A stretch of DNA of 64,000 nucleotides from Ascarosepion bandense (Eukaryota; Mollusca; Cephalopoda; Sepiida; Sepiidae): the NCBI GenBank assembly GCA_037127315.1, contig JBBBDQ010001275.1, positions 533,501-597,500 of the forward strand, in the 5' to 3' direction. Below are positions 44,188-55,286 of the stretch, one piece after another; position 1 is the first letter of the stretch, and each line of letters opens with the position of its first letter. Below the pieces are notes generated by a model, which worked only from the letters and a program-made list of their open reading frames with translations, searched no databases and was not told the DNA's origin. Both the position numbers and the translations under genes were made by a program.

Positions 44188-44323
44188 TATCTTAACAATC
44201 CAGTATACTGTCTTTCTGTAAAAATTTTTCATAAGCTTGATCTTCAAAGAAGCGTTAACAAAAGTGAAACATGTTAGACTGACATGTTTCCTAGCTTGTT
44301 TTTACTTTATTCAATCCTACACT

Positions 44324-44401
<78 letters not shown>

Positions 44402-44529
44402 ATAGAATAAAGTAAAAACAAGCTAGGAAACATGTCAGTCTAACATGTTTCACTTTTATTCACGCTTCTTTGAAGATCAAGCTTATGAAAAATTTTTACA
44501 GAAAGACAGTATACTGGATTGTTAAGATA
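44188..44529. mobile_element. 342-bp palindrome with a (CA)(TA)(TG) core
   Basis: Arms 44188-44358 and 44360-44529 are near-perfect reverse complements ('tatcttaacaatccagtata' against 'tatactggattgttaagata'). They differ at only a few positions, for example 'gcgttaacaaaa' against the reverse of 'ttttattcacgc'. The centre is CA, TA and TG tracts that themselves fold together. The arms include 'gaaacatgtcagtctaacat', a self-pairing word. No coding. Confidence 0.9.
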
Positions 44530-44756
44530 TGTTAGATATATATATACACATACACACACATATACACAAGTTCATAATATGCACATGATGATTGCATAGT
44601 GCATGAAACTGTGAGTTGTGTTATAGATTGTGGATATGTATATTTATTAATAAATACTTAATAGCTCTGTTAGATTATACCGAGCACTGTTTTATTAACA
44701 CCAAAAAGATATTTATATATTTGTGTGTATATGTATATTTATTGATGTATTATATA

Positions 44757-45260
44757 CTAGCAGTATAGCCCAGCGTTGCTCGGATGTAATGAAAGTTTTA
44801 AAACTAATCCATGGTCCTGGAGCTCAGACTCAGCCTAAAGAATATGTGTGTGAAGTTTGGTAAGAATTGGATAAAAATTATGGATTTATATAATGGACAT
44901 ACAGAAAGATAAACAAACACACACACACAAACATCTTGCCTTTTATATATATATATATTATTGATTTTCTGCACTATTGTAAGAACTGCAACCTTGAAAC
45001 TTCTGAATATCGTTTCTTATGTCTTTGTCTATGAGTGTATCAAATTTGATTAAAATCGGATCACTCCTTCTATAACCTGATTTTTTCGATTATAGATTTT
45101 CGATATTTATCGGGGGTACCTTGACACAAAACCTTGCTAAGAACACTTGCAGATGCTTATAGTACCACTGTGTAAATTTTCAAGAAAATCGTTTCAACCG
45201 TTTCAGAGTCTATAGGTAACAGATACACACACAAAGTTTCATTTATAAATAACTTTAGAC

Positions 45261-45262
<2 letters not shown>
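44757..45262 (+). mobile_element. Retroposon family R copy, internally deleted
   Basis: It starts 'tagcagtatagcccagcgtt' and ends 'tttcatttataaataacttt'. It lacks the interior between 'ctcagactc' and the 'catacagaaagata' word. A (TA)n at 45260-45298 follows. Confidence 0.8.
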
Positions 45263-45299
<37 letters not shown>

Positions 45300-45304
<5 letters not shown>

Positions 45305-46112
45305 ACAATATATATTTTCATATATCATGAAAAATATTGGGGAAAAATGTATGACAAAATCAAAAAAGTTTCCTTCTGACATGTTTCATCCTTGAGTCAA
45401 ACTTTATTGCTATGTTGATGCAGCTACACATGCACATGATTTTTCCCCAATTTTGTTCCATTTACATATATTAGAGGAACCTGTGGAATTTCCACAAAAG
45501 GATAATTATGATTTCCTGGAAGAATTTTACTTTGTCATACTACAAATGATAGTAATGTCTTCAAACATAAAGGTATTGGATAATAAAATACTGATAACAC
45601 AGAGTGTAATTTTATTAAAATATCTATAAAAGTAATGTCCATAGAAGCTACTTTACTGTAATCTTATATTAAGCGGTGTATGCACAGACCATAACCAAAA
45701 TACTGTACGCTATTTTGTGAGAGATTTTGAAAGAGAAAATGTTTTTTTTATTACTGAAAAATCTTGGCTCCTGTGTCTATCGTAAACAGAAAAGACCAAC
45801 TGAGTAATGGCCAAGAGTGTAGAGGCCAGAAATTTCATGACAACAAACCTACCTATTTTTACTATATTTTACAGTACATACACATAAATACTGCAACAAC
45901 CACCAGCTTTAGCAGCTACTGATACAGTCATGCTACCAACTCTCTCCTCTTACTCTCTCATTTTTTACTACCCTTCCATTTGGTAAAGGTGAGAAAAAGG
46001 CTGAGGAGAGTAAAAAGATAGAGGGGAAGGAAAGGCTTGTGTAGAGAGTAAGTGTGTAACAGACAGCAGAACTAAATAACTAACTAAGGAAGGACCAAGC
46101 AGAATTATTGTA
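45300..46112. other. Mostly unrecognised; one Penelope-terminal-like patch
   Basis: 45370-45405 read on the minus strand gives 'actcaaggatgaaacatgtc', similar to the HHR-like patch of the Penelope arms at 46.4 and 47.6 kb. The rest holds no element I recognise. (TA)n at 46113-46154. Confidence 0.4.
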
Positions 46113-46156
<44 letters not shown>

Positions 46157-46406
46157 GGTGGCAGTAAAGTCACTATACAGTTACTTATAATAAAAAAGCA
46201 AATTAGAATTAAAATAATTAATAATTACTTTTATAGTATTTACGATTGCATTATATTGTTATAAATCAGAATTAACTAAAACCATTTTAATAATAAATTT
46301 GTAAACTGGTGATTACATGCTTCATCTTAATTGTTATTCTAAGTAACTGTTTAGTGACTATATATATGTAAAAATATACTCAGTTTTAATCCGAGATTAT
46401 GGACAG

Positions 46407-46599
46407 TATGGTTAAATAAAATAAAGACAAAAGGAAAACTCTATTTTAAATCACCTACGTGTTTCATCCATGATGGACTTTTTCAAGGCAGAAAGACGAA
46501 ATGAGCTTTATTCTAAATTACATATCTATAAACAAAATTAGTGTTGGTAACCACAAATACGCTCACAAATCATTTCAAAAAAATTAACGGAATATTTCA
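46407..46599 (-). repeat. Penelope-like element terminal arm, left
   Basis: This 193-bp arm is the reverse complement of 47504-47696. It carries a hammerhead-like patch (minus strand: 'aaaaagtccatcatggatga' + 'aacacgtagg'), in which the GAAAC side is kept but the CUGAUGA box is not. Known Penelope-like elements have such motifs in their terminal repeats. Confidence 0.7.
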
Positions 46600-46762
46600 G
46601 TTTTTAGAATTTTTTCATGTGTAATTGCAAAGTCACGTGACGTTAAGATGAAGGGAATTTATTAGTTTTTTTCGAAAGTTGTCCATTCTGTGTGTTTAGT
46701 ATGTTCCAGAACTCCCCCACGTGCAGTGCAAAAGCACGAGATTTTAGAATGAAGAAAGAAAA

Positions 46763-47500
46763 TCAACCGTTTTCTTTGAAATTCCCACCATACATTTTAG
46801 TTTGTTTCAATATAGTTTCCACAAGCAATGGTGAGATTGGGAAAAATCCGGGGTGCAAATTGATGTTTTGGTAGGATTGGATAGCGGCACTCTCGAGAAT
46901 CTTCCTTCTGAATAAATTGTTCACTCTTTTTATTGGTGTGGCATTTTTTAAATCGAAATTGTGGTTGAATTTATTTCTATGAATCACTAATGCATTGGTT
47001 AGATTATTATTAGTGATGTCTCTTTTGTGTTCATATATACGTTTTTTTAGATTTCTACTTGTTTCTCCGATGTAGATGGAGGAACAGTCCTGGCAATTTA
47101 TTCGGTATACACCTGCTTGTTTGTCATTTTGATTTCTGTTATTTTTAGATCTCACAATGTCCATAATAGTTTTCGAGGTAGTTGTTACTATGTGTGTGTT
47201 TTTTTATATGAGATAAATTGTTTTGGATATTGGATGCAATGGAGTTGGTTGGTAGTATGATGTATTTGTTATTGTTTAGATTATTATTGTTAACAGTGTT
47301 TCTTTTGTTGTGGTTGTATAAATTATGTGCCTTTCTTTTTGCATTTTGAATGAAATGATATGGGTAATGTAAATTTCTAAATGTGCTTTCTATGTATTTT
47401 TCTTCTTTTGTTAAATATTGGGGGCTACATATTCTTAGTGCTCTTAAAAAGAAACCTATAATAATACCAGATTTTATTTTGGAAGAGTGGCTGGAGTAGA
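46763..47500 (-). pseudogene. Penelope-like retroelement: RT C-terminus and GIY-YIG endonuclease
   Basis: Two minus-strand frames make up the 3' half of a Penelope-like element ORF. Frame 1 (47500 to about 47208) encodes the end of the RT region: K-S-G-I-I-I-G-F-F-L-R-A-L-R-I-C-S-P, then Y-P-Y-H-F-I-Q-N-A-K-R-K-A. A one-base change in a T7 run (47200-47207) shifts to frame 2. Frame 2 (from 47164) encodes the GIY-YIG nuclease: G-V-Y-R-I-N-C-Q-D-C, then Y-I-G-E-T-S-R, R-I-Y-E-H-K-R, and a C-terminal H-x-x-x-F-N-H. The 'G-V-Y ... Y-I-G' pair, the Cys pair and the R-x-x-x-H motif are what define this nuclease, which nicks target DNA for reverse transcription. The RT catalytic part is missing because the right terminal arm begins at 47504. 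The copy is dead but well preserved. Confidence 0.9.
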
Positions 47501-47503
47501 AAA

Positions 47504-47696
47504 TGAAATATTCCGTTAATTTTTTTGAAATGATTTGTGAGTGTATTTGTGGTTACCAACACTAATTTTGTTTATAGATACGTAATTTAGAATAAAGCTC
47601 ATTTCATCTTTCTGCCTTGAAAAAGTCCATCACGGACGAAACACGTAGGCGATTTAAAATACAGTTTTCCTCTTGTCTTTATTTTATTTAACCATA
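47504..47696 (+). repeat. Penelope-like element terminal arm, right (inverted)
   Basis: Same length as, and nearly identical to, the reverse complement of 46407-46599. The hammerhead-like patch here reads 'gtccatcacggacgaaacac', with a perfect GTCC...GGAC stem followed by GAAAC. (TA)n and a partial, diverged terminal patch follow at 47697-47790. Confidence 0.75.
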
Positions 47697-47794
47697 CATA
47701 TATATATATAGTTAAATAAAAAAAACAAGAGGCAAACTATATTTTCTTGCCTGCACATCTAGTCTTGTGATAGACTTTAACAAGGCAAAAAATG

Positions 47795-47976
47795 AATTAT
47801 TGATTTTCAGTATTTATTGGGGGTACCTCGACACAAAACCTAGCTAAGAACACTCGCAGACACTTATAGTACAAATGTGTAAATTTTCAAGAAAATTGGT
47901 TCAGCCATTTCGGAGTCTATAGGTAACGGATACACAGACACACAGACAAAGTTCCATTTATAAAGAAGTTTAGATG
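47795..47976 (+). mobile_element. Retroposon family R, 3' part only
   Basis: 'gggggtacctcgacacaaaa' to 'ttccatttataaagaagttt'. It is joined at its 3' side to LINE family A at the word 'ccatccgcccat', the same LINE position that the 16.8-kb copy interrupts. Confidence 0.75.
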
Positions 47977-49125
47977 ACCATCCGCCCATACATTGAATAG
48001 TGCTGCCATATCTGGTCGTGTGCTCCTGCTATTCATCTCAAGGTTCTCGTCAGAATCCATCTTGCACATATATAAATATACCATTCAACCGTGCATTGAA
48101 TATTGTTGCCATATCTGGTCGGGTGCTCCTGCTATTCATCTAGGTGTCCTTGACAAAATCCAATGGAGAATCTGTAATGTGATAGATCCCAACTTGGCAG
48201 CTCAGATACAGTCACTTTTCTGTGGCTTCCCTGTGTCTCTTCCATAAATACTTTCATGGATTCTGCTCTGATGAACTTAGCTAAATGGTGCGCCCTATAT
48301 ATAAATTTACTCGAGCCACAAGATTGGCAACTAGGTCCCACCCTTTTACTGTCATACTAATAAAATGTAAATGCAAATTCTACTCCAGCTGCTTCTTTTC
48401 TCGCACTCCCCGTCTGTGGAATTCCTTTACGTTTACTTGCTTCCCCAACAGCTACAATCTTCAAGAATTCAAATGTAAAGTCAATAGTCATCTCCAATCT
48501 CACTAACCTGCATCCTCTCTCTCATACTCTTTTCTCCATCCACTCCACTCTCATCAGTATTCTCATCCTTCTCTTACCCACTTCCTGACACCCCCTATAA
48601 CCTGTCACTCTTTCTCATAACTTTCTCTCATGCTCTTTTCTCCGTCCACTCCACTGTCATCAGTATTCTCATCCTTCTCTTACCCACTTCCTGACACCCC
48701 CTATAACCTGTCACTCTTTCTCATAACTTTCTCTCATGCTCCTTTCTCCATCCACTCCACTCTCATCAGTATTCTCATCCTTCTCTTACCCACTTCCTGA
48801 CACCCCCTATAACCTGTCACTCTTTCTCATAACTTTCTCTCATGCTCCTTTCTCCGTCCACTCCACTCTCATCAGTATTCTCATCCTTCTCTTACCCACT
48901 TCCTGACACCCCCTATAACCTGTCACTCTTTCTCATAACTTTCTCTCATGCTCCTTTCTCAGTCCACTCCACTCTCATCAGTATTCTCATCCTTCTCTTA
49001 CCCACTTCCTGACACCCCCTATAACCTGTCACTCTTTCTCATAACTTTACTCTTATGTAACCCCCTGCAAAACAGTGGCAGTAAAATGCCTTGCTTAGGG
49101 CAATATGATTATAAAAAAAAAAAAA
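47977..49125 (+). pseudogene. LINE family A, thumb to 3' tail, with 106-bp tandem repeats
   Basis: The thumb region is partly duplicated: 'cattgaat.gt.gccatatct' occurs at about 47990 and 48096. The copy continues to the coding end (T-P-R-L-W-N-S near 48400), then the 3' untranslated repeats (48519-49048) and the tail 'atgccttgcttagggcaata' + A-run. The duplicated thumb shows template switching or unequal exchange. Confidence 0.85.
48519..49048 (+). repeat. 106-bp tandem repeat in a LINE 3' region, 5 copies
   Basis: 'cactccactctcatcagtat' recurs at 48541, 48647, 48753, 48859 and 48965, exactly 106 bp apart. Other LINE A copies (35870-35960, 41575-41660) have a single unit, so this is a local expansion with few differences between units. 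Confidence 0.95.
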
Positions 49126-49625
49126 AGTTCTCACCTCACAGCAAGTCAAAGATGGCATGAAGATGAGATGATAAGTTTATGAAAAAAGAAGTTTGTAGGC
49201 ATCATAAAAATTGTTTTATATAACAATTTAACAAAATGTGTTTTTAGTTTGGTTTCAAAAATGTTGTGTGACTTAAACAAAAATATTAACTTAATATTTT
49301 TTTTAAAGAGTTTTATAATTTGAGAAAGGTTCAAAATGTTTTATCATCAGACATTGTAAATGTTTTTATTTCCAGTTAAGAATTAGATTATATTAAGCAA
49401 TAATAGGCAGTCCGACCAGAAATAATCATTTTTTTTCATTTCTGATGTTAGATTAGTAATCCAGATGATGAATAATAAAAAATAAATTCTTCTAAAAAGA
49501 ATAGGAGATCCAGTTTTCTACACAAAATCATTTGAAGTAAATTGATCAAAGCAGGCAAACAAAATGATGGAAAGTTATTTCTTAAAATTACTTCTTTTTC
49601 TTTTATAAATTTCATAATCTCAAAT
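49126..49625. other. No recognisable feature
   Basis: AT-rich DNA between the LINE tail and the SINE pair. Confidence 0.5.
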
Positions 49626-49627
49626 GT

Positions 49628-50104
49628 GTGTTGTGCAGTGGATATCACCTCGGAAAGAGAAATTGGAGAGGTGAGTTCAAATTCCAGTTGAATTTATTCC
49701 ATTTCTTTATGCACAAATAACTTTGAAAAAATATTAATTTATCTCTTCCCTGGGTCAAACAAGAGGACAGATTCACTTCTATCACATTGGCTGTCAACCA
49801 GTTTACTTCAGAAATAATGGAAAACTAATGCAGAAAAAACTTCTGCCCAGTCAGTCATGTCTCTTTCAAGACATGATCACCCAGTCGTGTGTCACGTATA
49901 GTACTTAACTGACAGTGAATCAGAGAGCCGAGTTCAAATTCCAGTTGAAAGTCGTTGCAGTCTCTTACACACAAATACCCTTGGGTAATGTATTAATTCA
50001 TCTCTTCCCTCTATTTATGGGTCAAATAACAGGACATATTGGGTTCTATAGCCTTGGTTGTCAACCAATCTACTGCAGAAAATAATGACATTATGGAAAA
50101 GAAG
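49628..50104 (+). mobile_element. Two SINE copies in tandem, second cut off by an LTR
   Basis: The first copy is 49628-49912 (head 'gtgcagtggatatcacctcg' to 'ggcac'-type end). The second runs from the B-box region at 49918 to 'gcagaaaataatgaca' near 50090, where the LTR at 50105 begins. Confidence 0.8.
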
Positions 50105-50594
50105 TGTCAACACCGACACATGTGGTGGTAGAATGCTCAACACCAGGAAACAATATTATAAGAATAGATTATTCCATTGGGGATCATGTGACCATGATAA
50201 TAACCTATATTAAGCACCAGACAAAAGTTTGGGCAGATCAATCAAGGGAGGCAACTGGATTACACCTGGCAGCAGTAGTCGTACTAGTTACAGCTCAGTA
50301 GTTCAGTGTTGTCAATGTGATATGAGTATTTTAGTCCTTGATTTCTCAGGACTCCCCCGAAGAGAGGATACTACATATTATCAGGAGGAATTTCTTCATG
50401 GAGTACTATTCATGAGATACGTGAGCAACTATCTTAAAATAGCAAGATACTAGAATATCATCTCGTAGTAGTAACTATGACTGAAACTGAATTAATATAC
50501 AAAAACCCAAGACAATACAACCATGTGATACCACAACACATCAGTAAAATATAGGTCACAACAATAACCAACTTCCTTGGTTATTGTTGTCACA
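50105..50594 (+). mobile_element. Putative 5' LTR of a Ty3/gypsy-type retrotransposon, 490 bp
   Basis: It begins TGTCAAC and ends TTGTCACA, then 'tt' and a TGG-initial candidate primer-binding site. A leader of about 330 bp and gag-like sequence follow in the same orientation. No 3' LTR was found in the window. The order LTR, PBS, leader, gag supports the call. The ends themselves are inferred. Confidence 0.55.
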
Positions 50595-50596
50595 TT

Positions 50597-50616
50597 TGGC
50601 AACAAGAATTTCACGT
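50597..50616 (+). other. Candidate primer-binding site
   Basis: 'tggcaacaagaatttcacg' lies two bases after the putative LTR end and starts with TGG, complementary to a tRNA CCA end. I cannot name the tRNA. Confidence 0.4.
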
Positions 50617-50930
50617 TCACATGAAAAAAAAAATATTTTTCTCTCACCAATACAACATTAGTGAAGAGGGTTTTGGACTTACATGGAGAAAAAAATATAT
50701 TTTTCTCTCGTCAATACAACATTAATGACAAGGATTTGGAACCAGGTGGAAGAAAAAGAAAAAAAATCTTTCCTCTCTCTCATGGACATTACTACAGTTT
50801 AGTGACAAAATTCAGGTAAACAAAAAAAATAAATAAATAAATAAAACCATACTTACTACCGGAACGATTATTACAATATTTATCAAAATAGTAAGCTACA
50901 ATGTAGGAATTAAAATCTTTTATGCTTTAT
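50617..50930 (+). repeat. Retrotransposon leader with three imperfect repeats
   Basis: 'tatttttctctcaccaatac' + 'aacattagtgaagagg' recurs in diverged form at about 50630, 50690 and 50755. Confidence 0.55.
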
Positions 50931-51790
50931 AAATGCTGGATATTTGGCGACAACATTTGGATTCGCACAAAAATAGTATAATGACTACCGGAACTATTAT
51001 TACAATATTTACTAGAATAGTAAGCTACAATGTAGGAATTAAAAACTATGATACAAATGCTGGAATTGCAGAAACAACAACAAGAACTGCAATGAAAATT
51101 TTAGAAGGACTATTTTGAACAATATAAAAAACAAGAAATACATTTACAAGAGCAGAAGGACCAGCAAGAACAAAACTTTCAGTTGAAACAACAGCAAAAA
51201 AAAAAATGTTCTTTGACTTACTTTTGAAAAATAACACAGACAAAAATACAACAAACTTGTTTAATCCAGATATCACTGCAAACTCAATAAATGAATTCAA
51301 TTATGAAACAGAGAATGGTATAACCTTCAAAACATACTATAGAAGATATGAAGGAATCTTTGAGAAGGATTGTGCTCTTTGGAAAGATGAAAAAAGTCTA
51401 TCTACTACGAAAGTTGGCCCTAGGTAAACCTGACAAATGTATAAATTACATTCTGTCCAAACAGCCTGAAGAAATAAGCTTTAAAGAAACTATTAATATA
51501 CTACCGAATATTTTTGGTGAAAGAGCATTATTCAATGCAAGGTGGAATTGCCTGAATTTAGTAAAAAATGAAGATGATTTTACCACCTATGCAGGAACTG
51601 TAAATAAGTAAATAAAGAATGTGAAAAAATTTAAGCTTAACGAATTGGATCCAGATTCTTTTAAGTGCTTAATATTCATTCTTTTTTACATCAAGTGCGG
51701 AATAGAGGAGAGAGATAATTATAAAATACACAATGTCCAATCATCCAATGAAAAATATAAGCATTTTGAAACTCCTGGCAAAAAAGTAAG
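50930..51790 (+). pseudogene. Ty3/gypsy-type Gag fragment, frameshifted
   Basis: The plus strand has a Gln/Lys-rich coiled segment (about 51060-51200, in two frames), then F-K-T-Y-Y-R-R-Y-E-G-I-F-E-K-D-C. After a frame change near 51390 comes L-L-R-K-L-A-L-G-K-P-D-K, Y-I-L-S-K-Q-P-E-E-I-S-F-K-E-T-I, I-F-G-E-R, F-N-A-R, D-D-F-T-T-Y-A-G and F-K-C-L-I-F-I. This ordered pattern is typical of Gag capsid regions in Mag-like gypsy retrotransposons of invertebrates. The CCHC nucleocapsid and pol are absent, since the copy ends near 51790. Confidence 0.7.
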
Positions 51791-51911
51791 AAAATGAAAA
51801 ACCTTCCTCAATGTCAGTTAAAAAAATATGAGAAATTGTACTCAACACCTAATACTTGTTATGTATGTGAAAACACTTTAAATCTGATTTTTCATTTTTT
51901 TTTTTTCTTTT

Positions 51912-52268
51912 TTTTAAAAATCATTTCACCACAAGCAAGGCGAAAATGCCACTGATGCGCAGGGGGCTACGTAAGAGTGAAAAGATTGGAAAAGAGAAAA
52001 ACCAGAAACCACATCCTAAACAGGAAACAAGGGATGAGCCTCTTCACCTGTTCAAGAGACGTGGGTGGGGGTGTGAACCGGGCGATAGTTTAGTCTATCT
52101 ACTCCAATTGAAAAATAAAAATAAAAAAAAGTGAAAAGATTGGAAAAGAGAAAGCCGGAAACCACATCCTAAACTGGGAACAAGGGATGAGTCTCTTCAC
52201 CTGTTCAATAGACGGTGGGTGGAGTGTGAACCGGGCAATAGTTTAGTCTATCTACTCCAATTCAGAAA
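51912..52268. repeat. LINE A tail scrap and a duplicated 165-bp unit
   Basis: 51917-51965 is the reverse LINE tail ('atttcaccacaagcaaggcg'). Next, 'gtgaaaagattggaaaagag' to 'gtttagtctatctactccaa' occurs twice (51967-52105 and 52131-52262), with an A-rich joint between. Confidence 0.75.
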
Positions 52269-52381
52269 TAAGAAATCTTACCAGTGCAGCAGAATAAACC
52301 ATATAAGTAGCTGCTGTAAATTTGTCAATAAAATAAATGCATTGAATAAAGTTGGGACATAAAAGAAAAAATCAGAAGACT

Positions 52382-52675
52382 ACTAGCAGTATAGTCCAGT
52401 GTTGCTCGGGTGTAATGAAAGCTTTAAAACTAATCCATGGACTCTTTGGACGTTGGCACAAAAGACTAAAAAGCAATAGTTGTTTCCAGTTAAAGCGAAA
52501 CCGTAGACTGAAAGAAAAATGAATGGATGTAAGTCAAATTTTGATTTCCTGGTATCGATATCAAATAAGTATTTTTTTCGTTGTAAACTGAATTTTGAAG
52601 GCTAAATAAGTCCTCTGAGTAAATGGTATCATGGCTGAGACTAAGAACTACAATTATACCTACAGTGAAAAGGAG
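52382..52675 (+). mobile_element. Retroposon family R, 5' part
   Basis: 'tagcagtatagtccagtgtt' through 'agactaagaactacaattat'. The 3' half is missing. It is followed by a decayed RTE-like C-terminal scrap with 'attgtggagagtcatgattg' at about 52784. Confidence 0.75.
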
Positions 52676-52839
52676 TGCATAACCTCTCTAATGAGACGAT
52701 GTGAATAATTGGCAGCACAGGGACTAAGAGAGATAACAAAAAACTTAATTTATTAAAAGTTACACAGTAGAGGAAATTGTGGAGAGTCATGATTGGCAAT
52801 GTCCTAAAAGAACATGGCACACAGAAGAAGAACCATAAC

Positions 52840-53266
52840 GCAATATAATTTTCAAGGCAGCAACATATATACCAAGAGACAAGTCAGTCTTAAGAGATAA
52901 AGACCTGTCATACAAAATATTGCGAGAGAAAAATGTATTTCAAATGAGTACAGCATGATCTCAAAAGACTATTTTGATTGGCATGTGCAAGACTGATCAG
53001 ACAAGACAGAAAAAGGTCAAAGAAGTCAGCACATGATCCTTGACCAACAAGACTGGTTTTGCTGTAACCAGAATTTGACATTAATCCGTTAGATAGCTTT
53101 GAATAATCTACTTTTCTCCAATGAGACAAACTTACTGGCTAATAGGTCTCGGCCTCTCTTTCAATATTTGTTTGCAGCTGTGATATTGAACGTTTATTGC
53201 AGCAACACAGATGAAGATCAATTTTTTATAATTTTAGCAGAATTAGAAGATAGAGAAAAAATAGTG

Positions 53267-53301
<35 letters not shown>

Positions 53302-53565
53302 TTCATTTGTAAATGAGTTATTACGTGTCCTAGGTTTCTACCATGTGGTGTCTTCAGGCGATTTGCAATAACTTATTTCACCAGTTTTTTTAAGAACACT
53401 CACATAACAGGGATTTTTTTGGAACACTCATGTAACAGGGAATTTTTGAACACACAATTTTTAAAATTAGAAGAAATTATAATGTTTTTATCCATGGTTG
53501 TATGAACCTTATAAACATTTCATGGTATGGTTACACTTAGTCATAATTTCTGTTCTTTCATTCAA
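52840..53565. other. Unrecognised, with (TA)n at 53270-53300
   Basis: Two related patches at 53393 and 53425 ('aacactcacataacaggga' and 'aacactcatgtaacaggga') form a short 31-bp tandem. Otherwise nothing was recognised. Confidence 0.5.
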
Positions 53566-53569
53566 TAAT

Positions 53570-54340
53570 TCATTTTTGTTTGAAAATAGCATAATCACTA
53601 ACTTTTGTTCCTGGCACAGTCTACATATTCTGTCACCATTGTAAGGCTTAGCTGTTTTCACAGTACTTCATGTTATGTCTGGGTCTTTTCCATATTTTAA
53701 TTTCAATTTCCACACATGGCTAGCCAATTTTGTATCATTTTTTTAAGTTTTCTATTTTAAATGTAGACTTGTGATTGAACCATCTGATCTTATCTTTGGT
53801 TGATCCCAAATATGTTTTGTTTTAACCATTTGTCATGTACTTTCGCTTTGTATATGACTTTTGTATTACAAAGTCCGTGAAGTGGGCATTTATTTTTGTT
53901 TCTGCAGTTGCATTTATTATTAGTGATTTTGTTTTGTACAATGCTATTTAAATTTTTGGCGTTTTTGTTTCTTTATGAAATTTTCTAAATTACTAGAATA
54001 GCTATAACTCAGTTTGATTGTATTCCTATTGAAAATTTTGTTTAGTTCTGAGCTTTTTGAAAGTGTTTATCGATCAGATCAGTTTAAAAAATATTTGTCC
54101 TATTTTGGTTTTTACTCCTAAGTTAAATGGTGGGTTGAACCAAATAATGTTTCGTTTTCTAACATTGTTTTTTATGTCTGTTTGGTTGGGAATTGTATTC
54201 TAAAATGTTCTTATGGCCAGATTTTCTTAGTGCATCGTCATAGTTTCTTTTCTTTTCATAAAATATTGCTTTGTTTGGCAAATTTTTTGATAGCATGTGT
54301 TCTATTCCTTTGTGAATGTGCTTGATTATGCTTTTGGGAT
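53570..54340 (-). pseudogene. GIY-YIG-type retroelement C-terminal remnant, second lineage
   Basis: Minus-strand frames read, in order: Y-D-D-A-L-R-K-S-G, R-K-R-N-I-I-W-F-N-P-P-F-N-L, V-K-T-K-I-G-Q-I-F-F-K-L-I, C-N-C-R-N-K-N-K-C-P-L-H-G-L-C, V-I-Y-K-A-K-V, N-H-K-S-T-F-K, and I-C-R-L-C-Q-E-Q-K-L-V-I. This order, with its Cys-rich segment and a Y-K-A/N-H-K-S pair, is that of a group of retroelement ORFs whose C-terminus is a GIY-YIG-like nuclease. It is clearly distinct from the element at 46.7 kb. The 'YIG' word itself has decayed (N-I-F-G). Several stops and frameshifts are present. Confidence 0.6.
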
Positions 54341-54341
54341 G

Positions 54342-54383
54342 CTTATATATATATATATATAGATAGATAGATAGATAGATAGA
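54342..54383. repeat. (TA)n(AGAT)n microsatellite
   Basis: Compound tract at the left edge (minus strand start) of the remnant above. A further (TA)n lies at 54521-54540. 54384-54955 holds nothing I recognise. Confidence 0.9.
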
Positions 54384-54959
54384 TTACTCATCTCGGGTTT
54401 TTTCTTTAAGCTATGTACTTTGACTGATGTTTACATGCTTAGCTCTTTCTTTTTTTACATTCATTTTTTCCTTCCACGTATATACTCGGAGGAGTTTTTG
54501 AAATGAGTATAGTGATAAGTTTATATATATATATATATATGCAACATGCACTTGATAATAAAAATATAATAGCCTCTTCTATATATAAAAATAGTTAAAA
54601 TAATGGAAGCATTATTAATAAAAAATAAATAGCCGAAACTCAATGATATCAACTATGAACATGGCCACAATGTGCTGACCATGTCAGGAAAATAAAAAAT
54701 TCCGAAAACTCTAGACACATACATATAAAAGTCTGTACATTCAATTAAAAGTAAAAATAAAATCATCTTAACAAGAGCTAAAAAGTACAGACAAAAACAC
54801 TCAGATATAAAATCATTCAGATGATTTCTATATAATTTATGTCCAGGAAAGGAAAAAATTATAAAAACACAAGAAAAATTAGATAAAAAACTAAACCACA
54901 GTTCTTTGTCAGTTTTTACAACAAAACTTATATAAAAGAGGGACTGTTTCCCAAAGACA

Positions 54960-55095
54960 CAATTCTCTCTCTCTCTCAATGTTTTGCACCAAAATGTCTA
55001 ACCACTCCTTCTCTTTACCTTACCCTATGTAGCCCCATGCGCAATAGTGGCAGTGGAATGCCTTGCTTGGGGTGAGATGATTAAAAAAAAAAAAA
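54960..55095 (+). mobile_element. LINE family A 3' terminal fragment
   Basis: CT-rich start, then 'atgtagccccatgcgcaata' and 'gccttgcttggggtgagatg' + A14. Confidence 0.75.
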
Positions 55096-55286
55096 ACCTC
55101 ATTCATAGGAGAGTATCTAATTCAGCAGGTGGGTTAGTCCACTATACTATAATGGACCTGCCCAACACATTTGCATGAGTGGATTCTATTCACTCATATA
55201 TACATCTCTCGTTTAGATCACTCAAGAGGTTTTCCTTTCATTTGGAGTGACTACACCAATCTACTTGTGTGTCAAACCACTTGCTA

